64,000 nt of DNA from Holophaga sp. (GTDB lineage Bacteria; Acidobacteriota; Holophagae; Holophagales; Holophagaceae). The position numbers were made by a program, and so were the translations under genes. Under the pieces are notes generated by a model. It was given only the letters and a program-made list of their open reading frames with translations, was not told the DNA's origin and searched no databases. The stretch is taken from positions 1-64,000 of the forward strand of contig JADKBC010000007.1 in NCBI GenBank assembly GCA_016715205.1, in the 5' to 3' direction. Shown here in pieces: positions 42,746 to 52,042 of this stretch (the first letter of the stretch is position 1; every line of letters begins with the position of its first letter).

Positions 42746-44761
42746 TCATTTCACAGTGAGATATCGGAAACACTCGAAGCCATCGCTGCAGAACATCCCG
42801 CTGCCGCCCATCACGCCCTGCAGGATGAAGCGTCGCTTCCCAACCTTGTTCAAATACTGCATGGGGCAGAGCACATCGCCAACTTGCTGCTCGGTCTCCT
42901 CATACTCCAGCCATTCGGACGGCAATCCTGTTTTTTCGTCTGGCCCATCTTTTAAAACCACTTTCACATGCCCATCGGTGATCCCGCAGGCATGGCCCAT
43001 CTCATGAATGGCGGCAAGCTGGACGAGGCGTTCCAACAATTGAGCCTGATTCACCGATTTAAGCGCCGCTGCGGCCTCCTGCAAACTGATGCCGCATGCA
43101 TTTTGGAGAAGTTCGACTTCCTCAAGGTTTTCAGGGGCGTTTGGTGCGGCCACTGCCTTCTGGATTTTTTCCAGAACGCGGCCGAGCATGGCATTCATGC
43201 GGCCTCGAAAAAGCTTCACTTGGTCGGCCACGCGGGGCGAGCCGGTCTTTGCGGTGACAGCGAACTGCTCACGGGGCCCCGCCGGACTATCATCAACCTC
43301 TAGCCGAACGGCGTATTTAGCTCCTTTTCCATTGAAGTCGACCACCCGGCTCGGGAGGCGGAGAAGGCTTTCGTCCAGCTGATAGGCCCGGATCTTGGAG
43401 GACTGGAACCAGCGTATGGTGTCGAAGACACCAAAGGCATCCACCACGAAGTGAGCTTTCTCTCTGGGGGGAAGGCGAACATAATTCCGCGATCCGATTT
43501 GTACCACGGCGAGGCCGCGGTATTTGGCATAAAGCGAAAGGCCGTCCCCCTTGACATCCTGCAAGAGGACCTCGGCCTCATCCCAGTCATCTGGGAGCCC
43601 TTCGGCACCCTTGGCGGCCTTCCAGGCATCCGCAATCCGACTGTCCTGATCGGTCTTGGGAATCACGACATCCTTCATCTCACGGCCCTGGAAGTTCACC
43701 CGCAAGGGTTTGTCGTCCTTGTCGACGGCGGTGATCTGGAGCTTCCCGTGGGCACCGTAATCGAAGCATGAAATGACGGCCGTGGCCTCGTCCACCAGTC
43801 CCTTGCTCTTGGCCTCAGATTCGCTGATACCAGGGTCCAGGCTGAGGTTCTCCTCTTTGATGAACTTGAGATCGGACCCGTCGGCTGAGCGGTCGAGGGG
43901 CCAATTCAGGCAGACTCCCGGCTCTGTGGATACCTCTTTGAGCTTGAAGGTGATCCGAGCCTTGGTGGACGTCGAGCCTGCCCCTGTGGCTTTGACCCGG
44001 GCCTTGACTCGAAGGAAATTTCCAGGCTTGGCAGGGCTTTCCAAATTGCCCTCTGGAACCCATCGCTCATAGCCGTTGATCTCGATTTCCACTTCGCCCA
44101 GGTCCGGCAGTTTGGCTGTTACCGTACGGCTATAGGTCCAGGTCCCGTCGCCACTGTTTCCGGCCATGCTTCCTTCCTGGGACTTGCTGAGACTCTCCCA
44201 TTGCTCCAGATCCTTCTCGGTGAGCTGGATCTTACCGATCTTCCCTGGATCGGCATTGAATTGGAGGTAGCCCTCTCCGCAATGGGGTGAGGGCACACCA
44301 TCGATTTCGAGGGTGGCGCCCGAAGCGGTGCGGGTGAGTACCGCCTGGGCAAAGGCGCTGGCAGGCAGGGTGCTGGGCGAGTCGCGATGGGTGTAGCAAA
44401 TGCCTGGGGAGGTGTAGGTGGTCTCACATAGGCCTTCCCCAATGGGCGTGGTTACGGCGGAACCGCCGTCGCTGGCCGAGCCTGTTCCACTTTCGCTCAC
44501 CTTGTAAAACTGGAGACGCTCACCGACTTTCAATCCCTTGACGCTGCGGCGGAGTTCGAAAAGCTCCCGGGAGGGCATGCCATGGCGAGGTCCATCCCAG
44601 TAGGCACAGAGGCGGTACTCCGCAAGGCCTTGGCTCTGCCAGGAAATCGATCCCTGCGCCCCGCTTTGTTTGCCTTGGACGACCAAGGTGGGTTCCTCCG
44701 CGGTGAGGCCCAGAGAGGCAAAAAGGAATAGATTGGCCCACAGCATTCGGATGGATAACAT
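42746..44761 (-). CDS. Large secreted protein with metzincin-like zinc motif, copy B
   Basis: 671 residues; CGGAGGTTGCC before ATG. Signal peptide MLWANLFLFASLGLTAE. Collinear with copy A over the whole length: YRLCAYWDGPRHGM, LRRSVKGLKVGERLQFYKVS, GVCLNWPLD, CFDYGAHGKLQITAVDKDDK, LRLPPREKAHFVVD-type block, IHEMGHACGITDGH (His586, Glu587, His590; Asp at the third-ligand position of the snapalysin-like spacing), CPMQYLNKVGKRRF, and GGSGMFCSDGFECFRYLTVK at the end. 132 bases separate it from copy A, same strand, hence a tandem duplication that has since diverged to about half identity by eye. The gene start abuts the G-rich tract, so its promoter is unreadable. Confidence 0.7.
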   Translation of the reverse strand: MLSIRMLWANLFLFASLGLTAEEPTLVVQGKQSGAQGSISWQSQGLAEYRLCAYWDGPRHGMPSRELFELRRSVKGLKVGERLQFYKVSESGTGSASDGGSAVTTPIGEGLCETTYTSPGICYTHRDSPSTLPASAFAQAVLTRTASGATLEIDGVPSPHCGEGYLQFNADPGKIGKIQLTEKDLEQWESLSKSQEGSMAGNSGDGTWTYSRTVTAKLPDLGEVEIEINGYERWVPEGNLESPAKPGNFLRVKARVKATGAGSTSTKARITFKLKEVSTEPGVCLNWPLDRSADGSDLKFIKEENLSLDPGISESEAKSKGLVDEATAVISCFDYGAHGKLQITAVDKDDKPLRVNFQGREMKDVVIPKTDQDSRIADAWKAAKGAEGLPDDWDEAEVLLQDVKGDGLSLYAKYRGLAVVQIGSRNYVRLPPREKAHFVVDAFGVFDTIRWFQSSKIRAYQLDESLLRLPSRVVDFNGKGAKYAVRLEVDDSPAGPREQFAVTAKTGSPRVADQVKLFRGRMNAMLGRVLEKIQKAVAAPNAPENLEEVELLQNACGISLQEAAAALKSVNQAQLLERLVQLAAIHEMGHACGITDGHVKVVLKDGPDEKTGLPSEWLEYEETEQQVGDVLCPMQYLNKVGKRRFILQGVMGGSGMFCSDGFECFRYLTVK

Positions 44762-44794
44762 GGCAACCTCCGGCGACTGCTACGGTCCTTACTT

Positions 44795-45395
<601 letters not shown>

Positions 45396-45437
45396 ATTTC
45401 CCCAGAATACTCGGCAAAAACGCCAAAGACTCCGTTC

Positions 45438-46013
45438 TTATTCCGCCTGCACAAGCACCGGCGCAGGAAGGGCCGCCACGTTGGCCTTCATCCGCTTTTC
45501 GTTCAGTCCCCGCACAAAGGCCGGGTTGGCGACCCACACGCGATTGAACTGGAAAGCATGCATTTCCTTCAAGGCCTCTTCAGGTTTCCAGCCCTGCACC
45601 ACGATGCGGTAGGCGGCGGCGTTGTAGCCAGTGCGATCCCGGCCCTGGGCGCAATGGATAAACACCGGCCAGTTCCCGGGATCTTCCATCACCTTCAGGA
45701 AGGTGGCAATGCGGGCCTCGCCGCCATGCCAAGCGCGGGAGGGGATGCGCAAATAGCGAAGGTGGGTGCCCTTCAGCAAGGGGAGGTCATCGTGGTCGTG
45801 GCGGAAACTCACAATGGTTTTCACGCCTGCTTTTTCGAGCTCTTTGAAACCTTCGGCGGTGGGCTGGCTGCCCCGCCAAAGGGCTGCATCCAGCTTGGCG
45901 AAATTGGTGACGCCAGGCAGGCAGGTGTGGCAGGGCACTGCGGGTTCTGCTTGGCGTGCCAGCGCAGGCTGAGCCGCGAGAAAAAGGGCAAGGGCGGTAG
46001 CGGAGAGAATCAT
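45438..46013 (-). CDS. Exported dual-specificity/tyrosine phosphatase
   Basis: 191 residues. Signal peptide (MILSATALALFLAAQPALA) sends it to the periplasm. The catalytic P-loop is HCAQGRDRTG (CX5R with Cys nucleophile and Arg), the upstream general-acid Asp is probably in FRHDHDD or the WHGG loop region. Start-of-domain words NFAKLDAALWRGSQPTAEGF are shared with the bacterial DSP family that includes plant-like atypical phosphatases (Siw14 type). Substrate unknown: phosphoprotein, inositol phosphate or sugar phosphate. Transcribed toward the G-run tract. Confidence 0.85.
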   Translation of the reverse strand: MILSATALALFLAAQPALARQAEPAVPCHTCLPGVTNFAKLDAALWRGSQPTAEGFKELEKAGVKTIVSFRHDHDDLPLLKGTHLRYLRIPSRAWHGGEARIATFLKVMEDPGNWPVFIHCAQGRDRTGYNAAAYRIVVQGWKPEEALKEMHAFQFNRVWVANPAFVRGLNEKRMKANVAALPAPVLVQAE

Positions 46014-46185
46014 CCCAGCAGGATACGTTGCCTGCTTGGGGCTCGGGGCGATTGCTTGGTTCGTGAATCCGGGTTCGATCGTTAAGTCTATTAACTTGTT
46101 ATTTGCTAAGCCCTGCTGCCAACTCGCCCAGCAGACCTATACTTTCACCAGCTTCCCAATGCATGCCCATTTTTGGAGGTCTCCC

Positions 46186-46998
46186 ATGCGAGTGATGCAG
46201 CTATGCCTGTTGTTCACCCTCTGCCTGCCCATGGCAGCACAGATCAAGAAAGTGGTCCCCAAGGCACCCGTCAAGGCGGTGGAAAGCGTCTCCAAACAAC
46301 CCCTGGTCACGGACTTTATCATTCGGGATTGCCGGTTCGAGACCGTGGGAAAGGATGTGCGCGCCGTCGCCACCCTTTTCAATACGGGGACACAGGGGGC
46401 TTCCTTTCAAACGGGTCAAACGATGGCGCTGCTTTCGGTGCGCGGAGCAAACCTACTCTGCAAGGCTCCCGGTGGCGGCTACTTTCTGGATCGCGGCGCG
46501 ACGATGGAAGTCAGTCAACTCCTGAAATCGGTTCCCGTGGGCGCCTACCCGGCAATTTGGAAGGCCAATCCTGATCGTGTGGTTCCGGAAAAGGATTTTG
46601 GGAACAACGAAAAAACCTGTGAGTTGGTTGTCGCAGCCCCCCAGGGGCCCCTTCCGGATCTTGTCATTTCGAGCCTTACGGTCCAGCCCCCGAGTGGCCC
46701 TCCCAGCACGGTGTTTGAGTTCAAGATCACCATCACCAATGTGGGAGATGCCATGGCCCCCGGCAGCACCAGCCTTCTGTGCCGCCTCCTGCTGGATGGC
46801 GTGTCGTTCACAGGCGTTGTCGGGTGGTCAGGCTACGTGGACCTTGCGCCAGGGCAATCCCTCGTCCACACGATCCGTACGAATACACCGCTCGCGCCAG
46901 GTGTTCACGAATTCAAGGCCCGAGTCAATGCTGGGAAAAGACTGATTGAAAAAAACGAAGCCAACAATGACGCCAGCTGCACCGTAACCGTTCAATAA
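46186..46998 (+). CDS. Exported CARDB-domain protein
   Basis: 270 residues from ATG 46186 (TTGGAGGTCTCCC before it). Signal peptide MQLCLLFTLCLPMAAQ. Two Ig-like halves: the first around VTDFIIRDCRFETVGKDVRA and GATMEVSQLLKSVPVG, the second a clear CARDB domain with PDLVISSLTVQPPSGPPSTV, FKITITNVGDAMAPGS and KRLIEKNEANNDASCTVTV. CARDB domains are adhesion-type beta sandwiches. Each half ends with a D/NN..C pattern (DFGNNEKTCEL, EANNDASCTV), so disulfides or Cys pairs may stabilise it. Confidence 0.8.
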   Translation: MRVMQLCLLFTLCLPMAAQIKKVVPKAPVKAVESVSKQPLVTDFIIRDCRFETVGKDVRAVATLFNTGTQGASFQTGQTMALLSVRGANLLCKAPGGGYFLDRGATMEVSQLLKSVPVGAYPAIWKANPDRVVPEKDFGNNEKTCELVVAAPQGPLPDLVISSLTVQPPSGPPSTVFEFKITITNVGDAMAPGSTSLLCRLLLDGVSFTGVVGWSGYVDLAPGQSLVHTIRTNTPLAPGVHEFKARVNAGKRLIEKNEANNDASCTVTVQ

Positions 46999-47002
46999 AC
47001 AA

Positions 47003-47032
47003 AGGTCGCACCTGCTGGAGTAGGTGCGACCT
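47003..47032. terminator. Bidirectional hairpin terminator
   Basis: AGGTCGCACCT (47003-47013) pairs with AGGTGCGACCT (47022-47032), loop of eight bases. It lies between the convergent CARDB gene and hydG; no long T run on the plus side, while on the minus side TTTGTTTA follows. Confidence 0.75.
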
Positions 47033-47038
47033 CATGTT

Positions 47039-48433
47039 TCAGCAAAATACATCCCGTTGTCCCGCTTTCACTTCCGCCACCATGCCTTCGGTGTGCTGGC
47101 GCAACTGTTTGGGCATCTGCTCCAGGCATTGACCGATGACCTTCCAACCGATCTCCACCGTGGCGGGGCTGGCGTAGTCTTCGAGGAATTCCACGAAGGT
47201 GCTCACGGCATTCGGCTGGCAGTGGGTTTTGATATCGCCGGGTTTGGCCATATCCATGAAATCGGCGCCCACGCGGCCCAGCCGGTAGCAGCCGGTGCAG
47301 AAGCTGGGCATGAAACCGTGTTCGGCCAGATCCCGCACCACCTCATCCAGACTGCGGTGATCGCCCAGGCTGAATTGGGCGCTGTGCTCGTTTTCGTTGC
47401 CATAGCCACCGGGATTGGTGCGGCTGCCCGCGCTGATCTGGGAAACACCCAGTTCCAGGCAATCACGGCGGATTTCAGCGCGCTCGCGGGTGCTCAGGAT
47501 GATGCCGGTGTAGGGCACGGCTAGGCGCAGAATCGCAATGATCTTCTTGAAGTCTTCGTCGCCCACGGCGTGGGGCGGATTTTCGGAGAGCTCGCTGCCC
47601 TCCGCGGGTTCGATGCGGGGAATGCTGATGGTGTGCGGGCCACAGCCGAAGCGCTGCTCCAGGTGCTCGGCGTGTTGCATGAGGGCCAGCACTTCGAAGC
47701 GCCAATCGGTGAGCCCGAAAAGCACGCCCAGCCCCACATCCTCGATGCCCGCTTCCATGGCGCGGTCCATGCACTCCACGCGCCATTCAAAATTCCGTTT
47801 CTTGCCGCCCAAATGCACCTGTTCATAGGTGGCCTTGTGGTAGGTCTCCTGGAAGGTGATGTAGGTGCCGATTTCCACTTCCTTGAGGCGACGGAAATCC
47901 TCCACGCTTAGGGGCGCGATTTCCACGTTCACACGGCGGATTTCCCCTTTCCCTTCCTTGGTGGCATACACCGTCTTGATGGCCTTGAGAACGAAATCGA
48001 GCCCTTCTTTGGGGTATGCCTCGCCCGCCAAAAGCACAATACGCTTCTGGCCCGTTCGGATCATGGCTCGCGTTTCTTCGGCGATTTCTTCGGTGCTCAG
48101 CGTTCGGCGCACCAGCGTCTTGTTGGAGGCGCGAAAGGCACAGTACACGCACTCGTTGCCACAGAGGTTGGAAACATAGAGCGGTGCGAAGAGCACAATG
48201 CGGTTGCCGTAAATTTCTTCCTTTACCTTTTTGGCGGTGTGATAGAGCTCGTCCAGCAGGTCGGGCTCGGTGATATCCATCAAATGGGAAACGTCTTCCT
48301 TGCTGAGCCCTTTCATCAGGGTTGCCTTGGCAAGAATCTCCCGAACCTGGTCCCGGTCATGGCCCTTGGCCTGTTCCAACGTACGGTAGATGGCGTTCTC
48401 GTCGATCTGAAAGGCAGTTCCGGTGGTGCTCAT
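47039..48433 (-). CDS. hydG: [FeFe]-hydrogenase maturase HydG (radical SAM tyrosine lyase)
   Basis: 464 residues; start 48433 with GAGGAGATTCCC before it. HydG splits tyrosine into p-cresol, CO and cyanide, and builds an Fe(CO)2(CN) unit for the hydrogenase H cluster. Radical SAM cluster motif CGNECVYCAF, SAM-binding neighbourhood RIVLLAGEAYPKEG, the ThiH-like centre TYITFQETYHKATYEQVH, and the C-terminal auxiliary cluster motif FCTGCYRLGRVG followed 22 residues later by THC. The C-terminal cluster separates HydG from ThiH. Neither HydE, HydF nor a hydrogenase subunit is in the window, so the rest of the pathway must lie elsewhere or HydG is orphaned. Confidence 0.93.
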   Translation of the reverse strand: MSTTGTAFQIDENAIYRTLEQAKGHDRDQVREILAKATLMKGLSKEDVSHLMDITEPDLLDELYHTAKKVKEEIYGNRIVLFAPLYVSNLCGNECVYCAFRASNKTLVRRTLSTEEIAEETRAMIRTGQKRIVLLAGEAYPKEGLDFVLKAIKTVYATKEGKGEIRRVNVEIAPLSVEDFRRLKEVEIGTYITFQETYHKATYEQVHLGGKKRNFEWRVECMDRAMEAGIEDVGLGVLFGLTDWRFEVLALMQHAEHLEQRFGCGPHTISIPRIEPAEGSELSENPPHAVGDEDFKKIIAILRLAVPYTGIILSTRERAEIRRDCLELGVSQISAGSRTNPGGYGNENEHSAQFSLGDHRSLDEVVRDLAEHGFMPSFCTGCYRLGRVGADFMDMAKPGDIKTHCQPNAVSTFVEFLEDYASPATVEIGWKVIGQCLEQMPKQLRQHTEGMVAEVKAGQRDVFC

Positions 48434-48693
48434 GGGAATCTCCTCGGCGGATTTTGAGAATCCGTCTCTAGAAGTATACGTCGGGGGTCTGGGAACCACA
48501 GTCCTGTGTCTGGGGTCCGGCCAAACTCCATGATCACCTCTAGGATTGGCGGGAGGTTCCGCTCGTTCCGTGATCTTGTGCACGTTCCGCCCAAGGCAGG
48601 CGGGAGCCGATGGTTCAATGACCTTGCGCCCCATCGCATTGCGAGGGAGGCAGTTCGTTGCGGTTTCTTAGTTCAGCGCCGAGGAGTGCCCGC

Positions 48694-50829
48694 ATGCCTG
48701 ATTTCCGCATCAAGAATCATCCCATTCTCGCCGTGCCGGCGGATCCGATCGTGCCCTTCACCTGGAAAGGCCAGGACATGAAAGCGCGGGAAGGGGAGGT
48801 CATCGCCTCGGCCCTGTTCGCCAACGGTGTGCGTGTATTTGGCCATCACCACAAAGATGGCTCACCCCAGGGCATCTACTGCGCCAATGGCCAGTGCGCC
48901 CAGTGTTCGGTAGTGGCTGATGGGCTATCCGTTAAATCCTGCATGGTGGCAGTGAAGCCTGGCATGAAGGTGGAGCCGCTCGAGGGGAAGGCCGCCTTGC
49001 TGGATGCGGAAGGCACCATGGCCTTCCATGAAATCGAAACCGTGGATACCGAAGTTCTGATCCTCGGTGGCGGTCCAGCGGGCTTGAGCGCCGCCATCGA
49101 ATTGGCCAAGGCGGGCGTGGGCGTGATTCTCATCGACGACAAGGCCGCCCTGGGCGGCAAGCTGGTCCTGCAGACTCACAAGTTTTTCGGCTCCATCGAT
49201 GCGTGCCATGCCGGGACCCGCGGCATGGACATCGGACAGAAACTGGAATCCCAGGTGCGGAGTTTTGAGAACGTGCGCATCTGGACCGAAACCACAGCCT
49301 TGTCGGTGTTCTCGGATCGCAAAGTGGGCGTGCTGCGGCAAGGCCACTACGTGCTGGTGCGGCCCCAGATTCTGCTGGTGGCTACCGGGGCCCGCGAACG
49401 TTCCCTGGTGTTCAAGGGCAACAGCCTGCCGGGTGTATATGGCGCTGGAGCCTTCCAGACCCTGGTAAACCGTGACCTGGTGCGGCCCACGGAACGTCTC
49501 TTTGTCATCGGCGGTGGCAACGTGGGTCTTATCGCGGCCTACCATGCGTTGCAGGCGGGTATCCAGGTTGTGGGTCTTTGTGAAGCGCTGGATGAATGTG
49601 GTGGCTACAAGGTGCACAAGGACAAACTGGTACGCATGGGTGTGCCTATCCATACCCGTCACACCGTGGTGTCCGCCAACGGTGGCGAGGAAGTGGAAAG
49701 CGTCACCATCGCCCAGTTGGATCCCACCTGGAAGATCATCCCTGGCACCGAGAAGACCTTTACCTGCGATACCGTGCTGGTGGCCGTGGGGTTGGAGCCT
49801 GTGGATGAATTCCTGCACAAGGCCAAGGAATACGGGCTTCCCTACTACGCGGCGGGCGATGCGGAGGAAATCGCAGAAGCGTCTGCCGCCATGTTCACGG
49901 GCAAGATTCGCGGTCTGGAAATCGCCAAGGCATTGGGTCGCGACGTGGGTGACGTGCCACCTGAATGGCATCGCACGGCGGAGGTGTTGAAGAGCCGCCC
50001 TGGCGCCACCATCACCGAAGAAATTCCTGACGAAGATAAGGGCGTGTTCCCCATCTTCCATTGCAGTCAGGAAATCCCTTGCAACCCCTGCACTTCCATC
50101 TGCCCCAAGGGCGCCATCACCATCGAAGGCAGCGATATTCTGGGCCTGCCCATGTTCAACGAAGAGGATTGCATTGCCTGCGAGCAATGCGTGGCAGTAT
50201 GTCCGGGCCTAGCCATTACCCTAGTGGATTTCCGCAGACTGGATGAAACGGACGCCATCGTTTCCATCCCCTACGAATTCCCCGGGAGCAGCATCAAGGA
50301 AGGCGACATTGTCACCGTGCTGGATACGTTGGGTACACCCTTGGGCAACGTGCCCGTGGTGAAGGTGCGCTCGCCCAAATTCGCAGACCACGCCCTGCTG
50401 GTGAAGGTAAAGGCGCCACCGGAAATCGCCAAGCTCATTGCCGGCATTCGGGTGCAGGAAGCCTGGATCACAGAGCCGGCCGAGGATCTGGTGGAACGCC
50501 TGGGCGATGATGAAATCGTGTGTCGCTGCGAACGGGTTACGGCGGGTGAAATCCGGGCCCTGATTCGCAAGGGGTTGCGGGATATGAACGAACTGAAAGC
50601 CGCCACCCGCGCGGGCATGGGCGCCTGCGGCGGCAAAACCTGCCCCAGTCTGATCAAGCGCATCTTCCGAGAAGAAGGCGTGGCGGATTGGCAGGTGACC
50701 GATTTCACCAAGCGGCCGGTGTTCATCGAAGTCCCCCTGGGGGCTTTTGCAGGCGTGGTCACGGGTCAAGGCCCAGCCGTGGATACCGCGCCCAGCCACG
50801 CCGTCAGTGCGTTCCAGGGAGGTCTGTGA
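48694..50829 (+). CDS. Multi-cofactor FAD/NAD(P) dehydrogenase with ferredoxin domains
   Basis: 711 residues; GAGGAGTGCCCGC before ATG 48694. Domains in order: [2Fe-2S] ferredoxin-like (1-105, CANGQCAQCSVV), FAD-binding half with GGGPAGLSAAIELA near 125, NAD(P)-binding GGGNVGLIAAYHAL near 272, an insert with two [4Fe-4S] motifs (CNPCTSICPKGA and CIACEQCVAVCPGL, about 460-510), and a C-terminal BFD-like [2Fe-2S] unit (CRCERVTAGEIRALI and ACGGKTCPSL). It combines in one chain what HcnA/HcnB, OoxA or LhpB/E hold separately. The partner oxidoreductase overlaps by TGATG. Probably oxidises an amino acid or opine-like substrate and delivers electrons to ferredoxin or NAD. Confidence 0.85.
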   Translation: MPDFRIKNHPILAVPADPIVPFTWKGQDMKAREGEVIASALFANGVRVFGHHHKDGSPQGIYCANGQCAQCSVVADGLSVKSCMVAVKPGMKVEPLEGKAALLDAEGTMAFHEIETVDTEVLILGGGPAGLSAAIELAKAGVGVILIDDKAALGGKLVLQTHKFFGSIDACHAGTRGMDIGQKLESQVRSFENVRIWTETTALSVFSDRKVGVLRQGHYVLVRPQILLVATGARERSLVFKGNSLPGVYGAGAFQTLVNRDLVRPTERLFVIGGGNVGLIAAYHALQAGIQVVGLCEALDECGGYKVHKDKLVRMGVPIHTRHTVVSANGGEEVESVTIAQLDPTWKIIPGTEKTFTCDTVLVAVGLEPVDEFLHKAKEYGLPYYAAGDAEEIAEASAAMFTGKIRGLEIAKALGRDVGDVPPEWHRTAEVLKSRPGATITEEIPDEDKGVFPIFHCSQEIPCNPCTSICPKGAITIEGSDILGLPMFNEEDCIACEQCVAVCPGLAITLVDFRRLDETDAIVSIPYEFPGSSIKEGDIVTVLDTLGTPLGNVPVVKVRSPKFADHALLVKVKAPPEIAKLIAGIRVQEAWITEPAEDLVERLGDDEIVCRCERVTAGEIRALIRKGLRDMNELKAATRAGMGACGGKTCPSLIKRIFREEGVADWQVTDFTKRPVFIEVPLGAFAGVVTGQGPAVDTAPSHAVSAFQGGL

Positions 50830-51986
50830 TGAGCACGGCCATTTACGATGCCATCGTGGTGGGGGCGGGCTCCGTGGGCATGCCTGCGGCCATGAGCCTG
50901 GCGGAGCAGGGTCTGAAGGTGCTCTGCATCGATCAGTTCGCCAGCCCTGGTCAGGGCAGCAACAAAGCCGCCATCGGTGGCCTGCGCGCCACCCATTCGG
51001 CGCCCGCCAAGATCAAGCTCTGCCTGGACTCGCTGAAGACCTTTTCCACCTGGAAAGAAACCCACGGCGATGATCTGGAATGGCGCCAGGGCGGGTATCT
51101 TTTTGTGGCTTACCGGGCCAAGGAAGAAAAGATTTTGAAGGATCTGCTGGTGGTGCAGAAGCGCCACGGGCTCAACATCGATTGGTACGAAAAGCAGGAA
51201 TTGCTGGAAATCGCGCCCGCCCTCAACCCCGAACATCTCATCGGCGGTACCTTCAGCCCCGAGGATGGCGGTGCTTCGCCCATGTTGAGCTGCTTGGCTT
51301 TCCACCGCCGGGCGATGGCCTTGGGGGTGGAATGCCGCTTCAACGAACGCGTCACTTCCATCATCCGGCGCAAGGGCAAGGTGGTGGGAGTGCGCACTGA
51401 CAAGGGCGGCTATGCCACGGAATGCGTCATCAACGCAGCGGGCCCCTGGGCACGACAGCTGGCCCAGGCTGGGGGCCTCGATGCGCCTGTGGTGCCGGAT
51501 TGCCACGAAGCGGGTATCACCGAACCTGCCGCGCGGTTCCTGGAGCCCATGGTGGTGGATATCCGCCCGGCGCCCGGTTCCGTGAACTATTACTTCCACC
51601 AGATCCATCCTGGCCAGGTGGTGTTCTGCATTACGCCCGATCCTGCAATCGTCGGTTCGGATCGTCGGGAAACCAGCGCTTTCCTGCCCATGGTGTCCCG
51701 CCGCATGGTGGACCTCATGCCCAAGTTGGCCAACCTCAAAGTGCGCCGCACTTGGCGCGGGTTGTATCCGATGACCCCCGATGGCAGCCCGCTGTTGGGC
51801 CGTTCTGCCGAACTGGAAGGCTACATCGATGCCATTGGCATGTGCGGTCAGGGCTACATGCTGGGCCCGGGCGTGGGCGCCCTCATCGCCCGCCTAGTAT
51901 CGAATCGGCTTCAGGATGGGGACGAGGCCATTCTTCAGGAACTTAGCCCCGGCCGAGTATTTGGTGGCGTGGAAGCCTTGAAATAG
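50829..51986 (+). CDS. FAD-dependent amino-acid type oxidoreductase (DAO family)
   Basis: 385 residues. DAO fold with FAD motif VVGAGSVGMPAAMSLAEQG, substrate-domain segments WRQGGYLFVAY and GGTFSPEDGGASP, VINAAGPWARQLAQ and the C-terminal YPMTPDGSPLLGRS plus GMCGQGYMLGPGVGALIARL. It resembles sarcosine oxidase beta, HcnC, OoxB and D-hydroxyproline dehydrogenase subunits. The ATG overlaps the stop of the multi-cofactor gene by two bases, so a heteromer is expected in which this chain oxidises the C-N bond of the substrate and electrons pass to the iron-sulfur clusters of its partner. The precise amine (proline derivative, glycine derivative or opine) is not determined by sequence. Confidence 0.88.
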   Translation: MSTAIYDAIVVGAGSVGMPAAMSLAEQGLKVLCIDQFASPGQGSNKAAIGGLRATHSAPAKIKLCLDSLKTFSTWKETHGDDLEWRQGGYLFVAYRAKEEKILKDLLVVQKRHGLNIDWYEKQELLEIAPALNPEHLIGGTFSPEDGGASPMLSCLAFHRRAMALGVECRFNERVTSIIRRKGKVVGVRTDKGGYATECVINAAGPWARQLAQAGGLDAPVVPDCHEAGITEPAARFLEPMVVDIRPAPGSVNYYFHQIHPGQVVFCITPDPAIVGSDRRETSAFLPMVSRRMVDLMPKLANLKVRRTWRGLYPMTPDGSPLLGRSAELEGYIDAIGMCGQGYMLGPGVGALIARLVSNRLQDGDEAILQELSPGRVFGGVEALK

Positions 51987-52026
51987 AATCAAAGGAAGGG
52001 CGGGAATTTCCGCCCTTCCTTTGATT
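51987..52026. terminator. Strong bidirectional terminator
   Basis: A 17-base perfect stem, AATCAAAGGAAGGGCGG at 51987-52003 with its complement at 52010-52026, and a six-base loop. The arms begin with AATC and end with GATT so both strands give a T-rich end. It divides the convergent DAO and OmpA genes. Confidence 0.9.
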
Positions 52027-52042
52027 TATTGGCGAGTTACGC

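Noticed and set aside
48925..50187. 420-codon minus-strand frame opposite the multi-cofactor dehydrogenase
   Set aside because: Antisense shadow with His/Gln-rich composition; the plus strand carries all cofactor motifs.
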